Below are positions 1-11,892 of a stretch of 26,852 bases of DNA, in pieces. The DNA is taken from assembly GCA_025602915.1 (NCBI GenBank), contig JAHLJZ010000148.1, positions 1 through 26,852 on the forward strand, given 5' to 3'. Each line of letters opens with the position of its first letter. Positions within the stretch are counted from its first letter, which is position 1. The position numbers and the translations under genes are program-made. Source of the stretch: Paraphysoderma sedebokerense. Taxonomy: Eukaryota > Blastocladiomycota > Physodermatomycetes > Physodermatales > Physodermataceae. A model generated the notes under the pieces. That model made no database searches, was not told the origin of the DNA, and worked only from the letters and a program-made list of their open reading frames with translations.

Positions 1-55
1 ATCCCAGTGCCTCTCGCATGCTAAGCGAGCGCTCTACCATTTGAGCTAGATCCCC
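1..55 (-). tRNA. tRNA-Ala (anticodon AGC), 3' part outside the window
   Basis: Read on the minus strand from 55 down, the sequence begins with the acceptor half GGGGATC. It continues with a D-arm (stem GCTC/GAGC), then a five-pair anticodon stem CTCGC/GCGAG enclosing the loop TTAGCAT, which places AGC as the anticodon. The variable loop and the first part of the T-arm follow before the window edge cuts the gene. About 17-20 nt of the 3' end are missing, so the T-arm and acceptor pairing cannot be checked. No intron is seen in the anticodon loop. Confidence 0.9.
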
Positions 56-535
56 ATGTGACCACAGGGTCAAAATATTATCTATATTCTTGTTGTTCTG
101 CTGTTCATCAGTCCGCAAAGAATTATAGCCTATTCAAGTGCGCCATCCATAACAAACCAGCGATAACTATGAAGCGAAATAATGCGAAAGATTGTCTGAT
201 TTTATTTTCACCATTTGGTTACGGTAGAGATAATGATGCGTTTGGTTACAGTTAACGGGTTGTGCTATCTGGCAAGATCGCCCGCATGCACTGTGAAAAA
301 TATATATCAGATGGAAAATACAATTATCAGACATATCATTAATGGCATCGCTAATCCGCAGATCTACAGATACTGAATTTAATTTAATCGTGGTTGATCA
401 GAAGTGGAAGCCCGGAGAAGCAGGAAACGTGGCCCAGCGTCTTCGGTGTTTGATCTTTATCATCTCCGCATCTCCATTCCTTCGCTCTCTCCATTACATT
501 GCATCTCTTGTAAGCACCCACAAAAACTACACAAA
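56..535 (+). promoter_or_regulatory. Intergenic region and enolase 5' leader
   Basis: No convincing gene lies here; the short open frames have no recognisable content. A TATA-like run sits at about 300-307. A CT-rich stretch at about 450-520 comes just before the enolase ATG, typical of the leader of a strongly expressed fungal housekeeping gene. The assignment as promoter is by position only. Confidence 0.4.
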
Positions 536-2520
<1,985 letters not shown>

Positions 2521-3428
2521 GCACTACTTAACTTTCTCTTCATCGGTTGTACCATCCCTACCTTCTATCCTCTCTTCATTGTACCGTCTCATCTAGTCTT
2601 CTACAATCCTTATTGGACCAGTGCTGCTAGTAGTAGGGTATTCCAGTGAAACGCTTCAAAAATTTCGCGATAATGTAATAAAATTTAGAACCGTTGTGAT
2701 ATTTCTATCGAACTGTAGAGAAATAAAATATTTGGTTGTCTGAAGTTTGTGTAGAGTTCTGACGAAATGGTGGAACGAGAGCTGCTGCAAGACCTAGCCG
2801 TGTTAATTAAGACATAGGTTATCTATCTTCGTTTTAACGTGCCTTACTGTTTTGCGCGATTTATCTAAATTGTCATCGATGATATAAACATAATCTTGAA
2901 GATGATCGGTACTGATTGTAGTAGAACTGAAAACAGAATAAGAGTTCCTGAATATGTTGCGCTGCCTCGGGTGACGACATCTGTACCTATCAAAATATTT
3001 GTTACGAGAAAAATATCATGAATAATCATGGAGCAATCGATCATCAACAATAAGAAAGACTGTGAAATTACACCGCTAACGTGTCTACATGGTACTTTTA
3101 AACCCGCTGTTCTGTATTGTGCAACACATATCATCGGGCGATGGTGTTTTGGCCCGACGGCCGCGAGTTCGCGACTGATGAAATTTGGGAGATGGCGATT
3201 CGTATATTGATTATCCCCAGATATTCCCTTCGTACTGCTGTATTCCCGTGCATGGTTTTTCTGTGGGTTCGGGTTGTCAAATATTTATAATCTCAATGTT
3301 CTGACTTCACTGTTTTCCCGACACTCGCAATTCTCCCGCTGTCCTCGCCGATGCATAAAAGGAGCTCGTACGGCTCTCCAATTATCGTCACATCCCCTGA
3401 CTTTTTTCGTGGTATTGTGAAATTCGCC
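2521..3428. other. Intergenic: enolase 3' region and upstream of the membrane-protein copy
   Basis: About 900 bases without a supported gene. The first 200 hold the enolase 3' UTR with two AATAAA-like signals (about 2677 and 2722). The remainder is AT-rich with scattered short frames of no recognisable content. An open frame runs into the next gene from an ATG at 3351, 26 codons ahead of the start that matches the paralogue. Confidence 0.4.
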
Positions 3429-4261
3429 ATGTCAGTCACTCGGAATATGATAATGTGTTTTGCGTGTGCGGGCTTCGGAGGGGGTTTCGCTGTAATTGCG
3501 GCGACAGAATTAATCGACCTAAGAATGTCGAAAACTCGCTACGCCATATTTGCGGCCATGATTTTTTTCAGTTTTTGTTTTTGCTATTTCCGATATCTGG
3601 ACAACTTCTGAATTCGCATTGGGTGGTAGTGTTCCTATTTGGGCACTTTCATTCAACGTCTGGACAATCTCTAATCTTTTTGCGGATACCCTTATAATCT
3701 ACCACTACTTTGAAAGATTGCTTATCATTACAAATCGCACTCATCTCAGGAAATTTATTCTAGTGCCAGTGGCTCTAGCATTGTCGACAAAAGTGCTTAT
3801 TCTTGCGAATTCGATCGTTAGTGCCATTGGAGGACCAACTCTCTTTTTGGCCTTCATGGCACAGACATGAGTTATTGACTGCTTTTACCATTTTGGACGG
3901 TTTGGTCAGAGTTTCTATTATATTCTCTGATGTGTACATTATTTACCGTTTAAAACATATGGGATTCAATGAGACTGGATATAGCGGGACTCGCATTTCA
4001 CGATTGGTGATTTCACTCGTCGTCAACATCGCATATTCGGCATGGTCAGGCGCCGTCTTTGTTCCTGACGAAGGTGCAGCAAGAATGGGACTCAAAGTGT
4101 TATTGGAAGGTTTAGACCTCTTGATTATTATGGACTTTTTTTCAATTGATTTGAATGGCGCATTAAAGACTACCTCTACGAATACTAAACCGACAAGGTC
4201 CCCAGGGTCAGGTCAAACCGACAAAGTCTTGAGCACGCAACTAGTTGGATCGACGGCATAA
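3429..4261 (+). pseudogene. Frameshifted copy of a multi-pass membrane protein (paralogue of 13419-14252)
   Basis: Three consecutive frames align along their whole length with the intact 277-residue protein at 13419-14252. The start MSVTRNMIM matches MAVSRNMIM, and the end shares DLLIIMDFF and DLNGALKTT. Two frame changes separate the pieces. The first is at a run of seven T at 3562-3568, where one T fewer would restore the alignment. The second is near 3866-3870, where the aligned frame lacks two bases and the current one meets TGA. Everything else, including the hydrophobic segments and the polar C-terminal tail, is preserved. Either this is a young pseudogene or the first change is a homopolymer read error; the second is harder to explain that way. 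Protein function is not recognised. Confidence 0.7.
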
Positions 4262-4887
4262 ACGCAGATATCTAATTATTTTTTAATAATTCTATTAACT
4301 GTCGCTTTCTACAATCTACATGTCTGCCTTTATGCATCCATCACGCCATGTGTTCTTTTATCTTCCGTTAATTAAAATAAATCAGTGTACTTCCTCTTTT
4401 CCAACTTTAACTGTTGGTTTCATCTTAAACAAGTAGTACAATTTCTGATCAATAACTGTATTGTTTCATCAATCCCGAGAAATGTCGTGAAGCGAGGAGG
4501 AGGGCGAAATATTGCAATTATTGTGTTTCTGGTATTGGCATGGTTACCTCTAAGACGATGCGAACGATCTACGCAGAGATTATCAGAGCTATCCCTTTTC
4601 AATATTAAGAGTTTTAAATATAATAATATTCGATTTGTCTCTTTAAGGCCCGCTTGTAATGTTTCGCTAAAATCTGCTAATGGTTCTGCAGATCTAGCAG
4701 GACTGCTAAAATCTTGTAAGTCTCCTTCGTCTTCTTTTGCTAAGTCGTTTTTGAAATGATCCACCACAAAAACTGAAGCTTCTATATTGTCCTAAACAAT
4801 ATTTTATACTACCATGATACAACAGAAATTTCAAGCTGTGACGCGATACAGAATGAGAATTGCAAAATATTACATATGATAACCTCA
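4262..4887 (-). other. Intergenic stretch with a weak uncharacterised ORF (4420-4767, minus)
   Basis: The first 120 bases are the 3' side of the broken membrane gene, with an AATAAA-like signal at about 4376. On the minus strand 4420-4767 is open for 115 codons from an ATG. Its first part is acidic and could be genuine (KEDEGDLQDFSSPARSAEPL), while the second part looks like random sequence. A GTAACC donor-like site falls between the two parts. I recognise no domain and could not build a convincing spliced gene; treat as a possible small gene only. Confidence 0.2.
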
Positions 4888-5523
4888 TCATTCTTCCCTC
4901 ATTTCACCTTTTGACTTCTCCACCTTTGCCACCACATTTTCCACGAACTCATCCACCTTTGTCCAATCGGTAAACTCATAATCCCTCTTTACCCCATCCG
5001 GAAACATTCCAACTCGATCCCACGGTTTCAAAATAACTTGTTTCATGAAATGTCTTAGAAAAAAGTTATACATCCTAAAATGTACAGCCCCCGCGAAATG
5101 ATCAACTATAGTCGGATGAAACTGACTTGCCCATTCTGTTTCGTAATATTTTTTATACACATCGTCTATATTTTTTTTCTGTTGCTCGGTTTTGTCTGGT
5201 AGAGAATCGGGGTAACCTTTTGATCCAGAAACTGTGAAAAATGCAGTTACAGAGATACTGGACATGGCAGTTTTGTTGGATTTAATGAAGTTGACGATCT
5301 GTGGGTTGTAAGCGGCGTAGTACACTGGTGTGCCGATTATCATAGCGGAAAAGTTTGATGGATTGAAGGATAAGGGAAGAGAGTTGACGTTATAGAGATC
5401 AGTATTATATCCTTTCTTTGTAAGTTTGGACTGAATGTAGTTTACAATTTTGAGGGTTTGGCCATACTGAGTGCTGTAAACGATGCCGATGCTGCTAGTG
5501 GCCGTTTGACGAGTCGAAGCCAT
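4888..5523 (-). CDS. HemG-like flavodoxin-domain protein (protoporphyrinogen IX dehydrogenase-like)
   Basis: This is a single-exon gene of 211 residues, in the size range of bacterial HemG (about 180). HemG is an FMN protein that oxidises protoporphyrinogen IX to protoporphyrin IX with quinone as acceptor. After a 10-residue polar lead, the flavodoxin phosphate loop reads YSTQYGQT (residues 16-23). Next come IIGTPVYYAAYNP at about 62-74, where HemG has VVIGASIRYGHYH, and then FTVSGSKGYP. The C-terminal HemG block follows: FAGAVHFRMYNFFLRHFMK and then TDWTKVDEFV, matching the IAGALRYPRYRWYDRFM and YTDWEQVANF of E. coli HemG as I remember it. No membrane segment or clear targeting peptide is visible. 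The alternative is a related flavodoxin-fold quinone reductase; the C-terminal block makes HemG family membership more likely, but the substrate is inferred. Confidence 0.75.
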   Translation of the reverse strand: MASTRQTATSSIGIVYSTQYGQTLKIVNYIQSKLTKKGYNTDLYNVNSLPLSFNPSNFSAMIIGTPVYYAAYNPQIVNFIKSNKTAMSSISVTAFFTVSGSKGYPDSLPDKTEQQKKNIDDVYKKYYETEWASQFHPTIVDHFAGAVHFRMYNFFLRHFMKQVILKPWDRVGMFPDGVKRDYEFTDWTKVDEFVENVVAKVEKSKGEMREE

Positions 5524-6047
5524 TGTTAATATCTTAGAAGTATGAGCCTGTTACAAAAAGTAAGTGCTTCTTGCGCTTGGGCTAACGATATTCTGCCGAC
5601 TATATCGCTATAAGTTCAAGTATTTTCGCCTGTGTACTTGAGAATTTCCAAATGAGCTTCCTTCATCCGAGTAGGGGTTCCGCCGGGGCGAAGTAATTTA
5701 ACCTGTACTGCGTCATTCTGACATCCGCGGTACTGATGAGTTAATTCAAGCGTCGTCATCGTGATATTGCCAAACAGTCACTTTATTTCATCTCCATTCT
5801 CGTTCAATATTCTTACTAGTTAGAAGACAGAAAAAAATTCTTGACTTTTATGTATGTGAATATAAATACGATTTTTTCCACCAAATAATTTAGAAAAGAA
5901 CGTGATGGGAGTTGACCGTAAAGCGAGATTTCATCATGAATAGAAATAAAATCAAAATTTTGTACTTTTCCGCTGGATTCCTGCTCTTATATATGAAAAA
6001 ATGATACTATAGTTTCTTCTTTTTCGCACCACTTCCACCTGACTGAA
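5524..6047. other. Intergenic: upstream of the HemG-like gene and 3' side of the next gene
   Basis: About 520 bases between the HemG-like start (5523, minus) and the stop of the membrane-protein gene (6048-6050, minus). It should hold the HemG-like promoter and the 3' UTR of the gene to its right. AT-rich, with no open frame or structured repeat that I could support. Confidence 0.35.
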
Positions 6048-6985
6048 CTAATTATCTTTCTTTTCTTTGACAGTGCCTTTGCTCTTGGTGTGCCATTCAC
6101 CCTTCAATACAATAGTCCAGACTTCACCCAAATAACTAAGTCCGAACATGGTCAATGCGAACAATACAGTGTGTTCAGTATCTGGGATGATTTCAACTTC
6201 AGCTTTCCATGGCTTCAACATACGATGGTTTGCACCATAGTATTTTTGGAATTTAGCGGGGGTGGAATGGCTGTAAAAGTAACCGTACCCAGGAGCAACG
6301 TATGGGAGGAAGAAAGTATAGAACTAACATGGGATGCAGTTGAAGTAAACAACGCGGATAAATGAGTCGGTAATAGAAGGCAAAGATGAAAGGTAAATGT
6401 CAGTCCAACGCACGATGACCAATTAGCAAGTAAAGAACAGCAAATATATTGTAGAGGACAAAGCATTGAAATAAACGAATGGCAGATATTGAATATTGTG
6501 GGAAGGGAAAGATACACTGTGGATAGCAAGCTTGTTTACTGTCCAAACCGGTTTTTGGGTGCCGTGAATCACTCCACTCACAACATCATCCGCGAAGAGG
6601 AGCATTTCCGATTATTTGAAGCAAGCGGCAAATACCAGTACCAATGTTAAGTTCCAATCCACATGTAATTTTCCAAATAAATGAAATGAAGAATCCTGCT
6701 GAGAATACGTACTTGCCAGGCAGTCCATGCCAACATATACAGAGTGTAAACAAACAATAAAAATTTGCTTTTCTTGGCAACGGCAAGAGTACCGATCAAG
6801 TGAGGAACAGCGTTGAAGCCGAGCATAGTGGTATAGTATTCGTTGTGATTGTAGACACCTTCTTTGATAACAACACGGTGGTTGGAGAAAGGAGTGCCAT
6901 CTGGTAGGGTGATCTGGAAGGAAAAGACCACAGTCTCGTAGACGGCGAGAACAACGGAGAAAAGACCAAGCATGAAGGAGGACAT
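6048..6985 (-). CDS. Unrecognised multi-pass membrane protein, exon structure partly uncertain
   Basis: The first exon starts at ATG 6983-6985 (MSSFMLGLFSVVLAVYETV). It encodes about 100 residues with a possible signal anchor and the hydrophobic segment KSKFLLFVYTLYMLAWTAW. The last exon (6048-6323) is clear, running FYTFFLPYVAPGYGYFYS to a basic tail ending KEKKDN, with one more helix in between. The middle is ambiguous. One model that keeps frame throughout uses exons 6663-6985, 6540-6576 and 6048-6323, giving 211 residues; its first acceptor is weak. An alternative donor GTACGT exists at 6712. I do not recognise the family. The even length and hydrophobic pattern suggest 3-5 helices. Confidence 0.5.
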
Positions 6986-7238
6986 GTCTGTAGCTTGATG
7001 ATACGGTTCGGATGTTGGGATGAGATGGAGAGAGGAGGGAACTGGCGATGGGAATTGGAAAGAGGGAATGCGCAAAAATAGACTTGAGCCACAACGCCAA
7101 CTCCGCGCTCTGTGACATATATTTATTGCATTTCAATGAATTCGGCACTCATACTTTTAATGCGACTTTCTGTTCCAATACCAATTTAGACGGTATCCTC
7201 AACAAATGTTTTATTTCTTTCAAACTGCAAGCGAAGGT

Positions 7239-9182
7239 TTACTCGCTGCCAGATCGATGTCTTCTCCTTCCTCTAGATGCTTCACTATCAGGGCTTACGC
7301 TGCGTTCTCTGCTACTTTCAATTTTCTCGTCATTCAAATTTTTTCTGGGACTTACGCTTTTGCTCCTTGAAGAAGACCTTGATCGAGAAGATACCGACCG
7401 AGAGCGAGACCTGCTACGACCTCTTCTGGGTGGCGACGCGGAGGAGGCAGGTGACCTCGAATCTCGTCTACGTCGGGGGGATCTCGATACAGAGGACGCT
7501 GATGAATAGCTTCGATTACGTCGGCGGGGAGGAGATCTTGACGAATACGACGATGTTGACCTAGACCGAGATCTTGATCGTGAATATCGCTTTCTACCAC
7601 GCGAAACAGAACGGGACCTGGACGAGGACACGGATCTTCGACGACGAGGGCTTCTACTTCTGCTGCGAGAACGAGAACGAGACCTCGAAGATGAAACGGA
7701 ATGTCGGCGGCGAGGAGGAGACCGACTATGACTAGGTGAATGCCTGTAGAAATTTACCATTACGGTTAAGATTTCCGTATTTTCGGAAAACTAAATGACA
7801 GTACAAACCTTCCATGCTCACGTCCGCGTCTACTGTCATTGTCGTCTCGATCTCTTCTACCATCATAATGATCCCCACCACGACCATAATGGCCACCAAA
7901 ACCACCCCTCCTTTGACCTCTTCCTCTACCTCGCCAATAACCATCATCTCTCCCACGTATATCATTAAACCTCTCTCGATCCATTTGATCACCTTCACGA
8001 CGATGAGACCGTTCAAAGTTGTCGTTTTCTGTTGTATTTTTTGCCATACCCTCAACAGCTTCTTTTGGGGAGGATTCCGCGTCGTTAGCCCTCACATCTT
8101 CTCCTATCTTCTCCTCATCTTCTTTTCCAGATGCGTCTTCTACAGATTGTTCTGCTGATTCCGTGCGACGTTGGAAATCATCTCTCGCCTCTTTCCAACT
8201 TCCTCTGTCTTGACTGGACCTTTCTCTCTGATAATTCCTGTCACTTCTATCGTGATATCCACCTCTTCCCCAGTTACCTCTGCCTCCTCTATAGCCCCCC
8301 CTGAAATCACCTCTAAAGCCTCCCCTGCTACCTCCATAGCCTCCCCAATCATCTCGCCTTCTCTTGAATTCACCACCTTCCGCGCCATCACCATATCCCG
8401 ATCCACCCTCTTCGAAACTTCGCTTCATCTTCTTCATTTCCTTCTCGCGCTTCTTTTGTTCCTCTTTCCTCTTTTCTTCTTCTTCAAGCTTCTTAATCAT
8501 ACGCTCTTCAAATTCCTTTTGCCTTTCTAACTTTTTCTGCTCTTGTAACTCTCGATCAAATGCCGCACCTGATACAAACGAGCCTGAATCAATGCCAAGT
8601 GCAGAAGCGAGTTTGACGTTTTCGTTTTGCTTTGCGAGTTGTTTGTGATGAGTTTCAGACATTGATGATGAAGGAGGGAGATCGTTTGATGAAAGTTCTG
8701 AAAGAAGTTTGGACCGGAGTTCATCAACTCGAGATTCGATTTCATCTTCGTCCAAACTGCATGGATACAATGAAAATGTTGGCAAACATAGAGTCAGTAA
8801 GCTATGTTTTGACAATTTGTATGTACTTGACTCAAGTGACAAACAGATTGAAGGGTAATTAACAGCGGCAAACACTTTTTAAGTTCGATGAACCCCAAAC
8901 ATCCCACCCATGTTCGGATTACATGACATCCATTCAATATACATACCCTTCATCCTCTAATTCCATTTGTAGCTCCAGACATTTCACTTCAACTGCCCTT
9001 TTCCTTTCATGCTCCAAGATGTCTTTATTTGGCTGTTTCAACGTAGGTCCATTGTTGTCTTTCAAATCAATGCTTTTGTATTCAACTCGATCATTACGGG
9101 GCCGAATGTGTGAACGATTGCGCTGAACATAACCATTAGTACCGGACCCTCTGGGGGTAACAAGACCGATACCGTTGTACAT
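7239..9182 (-). CDS. Cwc21/SRRM2-type spliceosome protein with RGG and RS regions, 3 exons
   Basis: Cwc21 (SRRM2 in animals, Cwf21 in fission yeast) binds the catalytic spliceosome near Prp8 and Snu114. Exons are 8947-9182, 7809-8756 and 7239-7743; phases match and give 562 residues. The N-terminus [19 protein letters not shown] is the family signature. The cwf21 domain spans the first intron: [12 protein letters not shown] in exon 1, then [19 protein letters not shown] charged coiled-coil stretch rich in E, K and R follows, then a Gly/Arg (RGG-like) region, then an RS domain of about 165 residues filling exon 3. Budding-yeast Cwc21 is short and lacks the RS tail; this form is animal-like in having one. 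The donor of intron 2 is GTTTGT. Open frames opposite the repeats are composition shadows. The gene shares a divergent intergenic region with the symporter to its right. Confidence 0.93.
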
Positions 9183-9956
9183 ATTTGTGGATGGATGTGG
9201 TGGTGATGTAAGAAGAGTGGTTTTTTGGGGCCAAGTTTATCGAGTTTGTTCCAGCTCAACAGCCGCCGATCTAGCCAAGGGGCGAACCTTTTGTACATGA
9301 AATGGCTTGGATAGATTATTTCCACTGGTGTAATCATATTCTTTCTTCCCTTCCATTATTTTATTTTTGTTGTTAATGAGGAAAGAATGATGAAAACGGG
9401 ATGGAATGAAGACGAGAACGTTGTCTTTGATTGATATAACAGAGATTTGCGGTTTTAATTTCAATATTCTCTGTCAGTTTTTTTCCCCACACCAAAAACA
9501 TAAAAAAAATTTTTTCTACAAGGTAGCATATTTATGAAATCAGAGTCTGTGTCAGATATCAAGCGAGTCATATCTTGCTACGAGTAACTGACGATTCAAA
9601 TAGGACTAGGAAATAGTTTTGACATATTATCCATCCCATTGCCTATATGATATATCTATTGTTTTGTTTCACATTAAGTTCTAGTCTGCAAAACTTTTAG
9701 CAAAATTTTAATTCTAAAATTTTTGAGATGAGTCATCCACATGATTTTTTATTGAAAACCGGTCGTGGCTGAAGCCCGCTTTGCACCAAAACGACCGTGT
9801 GCTCTGATTTCTAGATCATTATCTTGGAGGCGGAAAACAGGGATATCTGCAAAAGTAAAAGAATTTCTATCGATACAAAAAAAAACTCACAACTTCCATC
9901 ACCACTCTCTGTCTTTTATTTGGAAGCTGCCAGGAATATTAATTTGAACCATCGAA
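9183..9956. promoter_or_regulatory. Divergent intergenic region between the Cwc21-like gene and the symporter
   Basis: About 770 bases separate the two divergent starts (9182 minus, 9957 plus). It should contain both promoters. I see AT-rich stretches (around 9480-9520 and 9600-9750) and no open frame with recognisable content. Individual elements cannot be assigned. Confidence 0.4.
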
Positions 9957-11811
9957 ATGTCGGACACAGGTGCAACTCCTCCTCTCAGTTTCATAATTAC
10001 CACTTATGTCTTTGCGATCTCGGCGGTCGTCTTTTTCAGCGCATTAGCTGTTATAATGACCAGACGGTACCTTAAAAGTAGAGACTTTTCTCTTGAAGAA
10101 TTTATTACCGCAAGAGGTACACAAAAATCCCAAAGAATTGCTTGGAGCTTTTTTGCAAGTACGTGTGACTCTCTAGTGACTTCTCTCATTGCCATTTTGA
10201 CATCCATGTTGAAATTTTATAATTTAATACCTGTGAAATAACTCTCAAACACATTTCTATTTATTTAGGTGCTATGGGTGCATGGGCAATAGCAGCGTAA
10301 GTATCATTATAGTTTAGTGCCGAATGCACTTTGTACTGGGTCAAAGCTGACTCTCGCGATAAATTAGACCAAGTCAAATTGCTGTCTACAATGGTTACCT
10401 TGGTCTTATCTCGTACTCGATTTCTGCAGGAATCCCAATTATGGTGGTTGTATTTTTGGGGGTCCGAATCCAGCGGAAATTGCCCCATGCATTGTCATTA
10501 TCAGACTTTGGATTATGGCGTTACGGCAGACCCATGCAATTCTTCATTACAGCGCTCGTCACATTCAATATGTGCATTGCATTGTTGTCAGAATACAGTG
10601 TTATTGGATCCATTTACAAGGTATATTTTAAAAACCTCTGGGAATTTATAAAGACGCAGCCGAATGCAAAACGAATAATTTTCAATTGTCATAAATTTAG
10701 GATTTCGTGGGTTCGAGCCAATATGCTATCATCATAATTGTCGGCGTTTTCACTCTGGCATATAGTGCATATGGCGGGCTCCTCATTAGTATTATTACGG
10801 ATCAGTTTCAGGGAATTATGGCCTCTTTACTTGTGATTATTTTGGCAATTTACACTGCTGCCACTTTCCGCCCGACCCTTGGGCCTCTTCCGGAGTACCT
10901 TGGCGCTTCGAACACGCTCGGCCAGCAATCACTTTTCTCTTTGCCAATTTCCATGATTGCAGCTACCGTCTTCAGCGAAACTTACTGGTGTGTGGAACAT
11001 CTTCTGCTTTCCCAATATGAATTGTATGCTAATTTAGATTTATAGGCAAAGAGTTTGGGCCTCCGAGGATAAGCAGCAATTGAAAGTGGGGGCATCAATC
11101 GGGGCCATCTTGATAGCCATTGCGGTCTTTTTCTTCGGCTTTCTCGGATTTCTTGCCTCATGGGCTGGCCTATTAGCGACAGATCAAGAAGGAAACATCA
11201 TTGAGAATTACAATCTCTTCCTGTTCCAAATATTTGGCTCAAGCCGATACAGTTTTATAGGGGTCGTTACTGTATTGCTCACTACAGTCATGAACCAAGG
11301 GGCCGTCGACTCTTTTCAAAATGCATTGATTGCCAATCTCGCATCCAATTTTTTTAGAAACAGAAGTGCAAACCTATGCCGAATTTTCGTCGTCGTACTC
11401 AACATACCTATCATGATTCTCGGATTCTTTGGGCTTCCCGCTCTCAATCTCTTCCTCATCGGTAATATCCTCTCTACCTCTTGCTTCATTCCCGTTATCT
11501 CCGGAGTTTTTGATCCGCAAAGAAGATGGGTTTCTGGTTATTCGGTGATGTTCAGTTGTATCATGGCCATCATATCTGTATCTGTATTTGGAATTATAAA
11601 GCAAGATGGTCAATTCTCTGCGGGAATGGATTGGGCATGGTGGTCTAATGGATATGACGCGTTTGTTTTTCTTACGGCAATGGTTAGCAGTATCATTTGG
11701 CAAATGGCTTGGATCACCGCGGCGAAAGTAATGGAGAAATGTTTTGGCATTCAAGGGCAAGAGGTGACGGAAGAAATGAGGTCTGTTTTGAAGGAGACAG
11801 GAAATGAGTAA
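9957..11811 (+). CDS. Sodium:solute symporter family transporter (DUR3-like), 5 exons
   Basis: SSS family transporters move small solutes such as urea or polyamines with a cation; the fungal members are mostly Dur3-like. Exons 9957-10158, 10269-10296 (only 28 nt), 10368-10620, 10701-10987 and 11046-11811 keep frame and give 511 residues. The protein is hydrophobic along its length, with about 11-13 helices. It contains AYSAYGGLLISIITDQFQG, the family's helix motif, then FSETYWQRVWAS, VNQGAVDSFQN-like residues (TTVMNQGAVDSFQN), and a short charged C-terminus. At 511 residues it is shorter than yeast Dur3 (about 735), so it may be a different SSS branch. The substrate is unknown. It lies 81 bp upstream of the Yvh1 gene on the same strand. 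Confidence 0.88.
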
Positions 11812-11892
11812 ACTTTTTCATGAACAATCAGATGGAATCTTTGATTAATGTAATACCTTAATTTTGTTAGTTGCTATGGCGATACTTTCCGC

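Noticed and set aside
7048-7509. Plus-strand ORFs opposite the RS and Gly/Arg regions (also around 7814-8648)
   Set aside because: They are composition shadows of the Arg/Ser- and Arg/Gly-rich minus-strand coding sequence and have no independent homology-like content.
9237-9464. Minus-strand 75-codon ORF upstream of the Cwc21-like gene
   Set aside because: No recognisable content, no splice partner, and it lies in a divergent promoter region.
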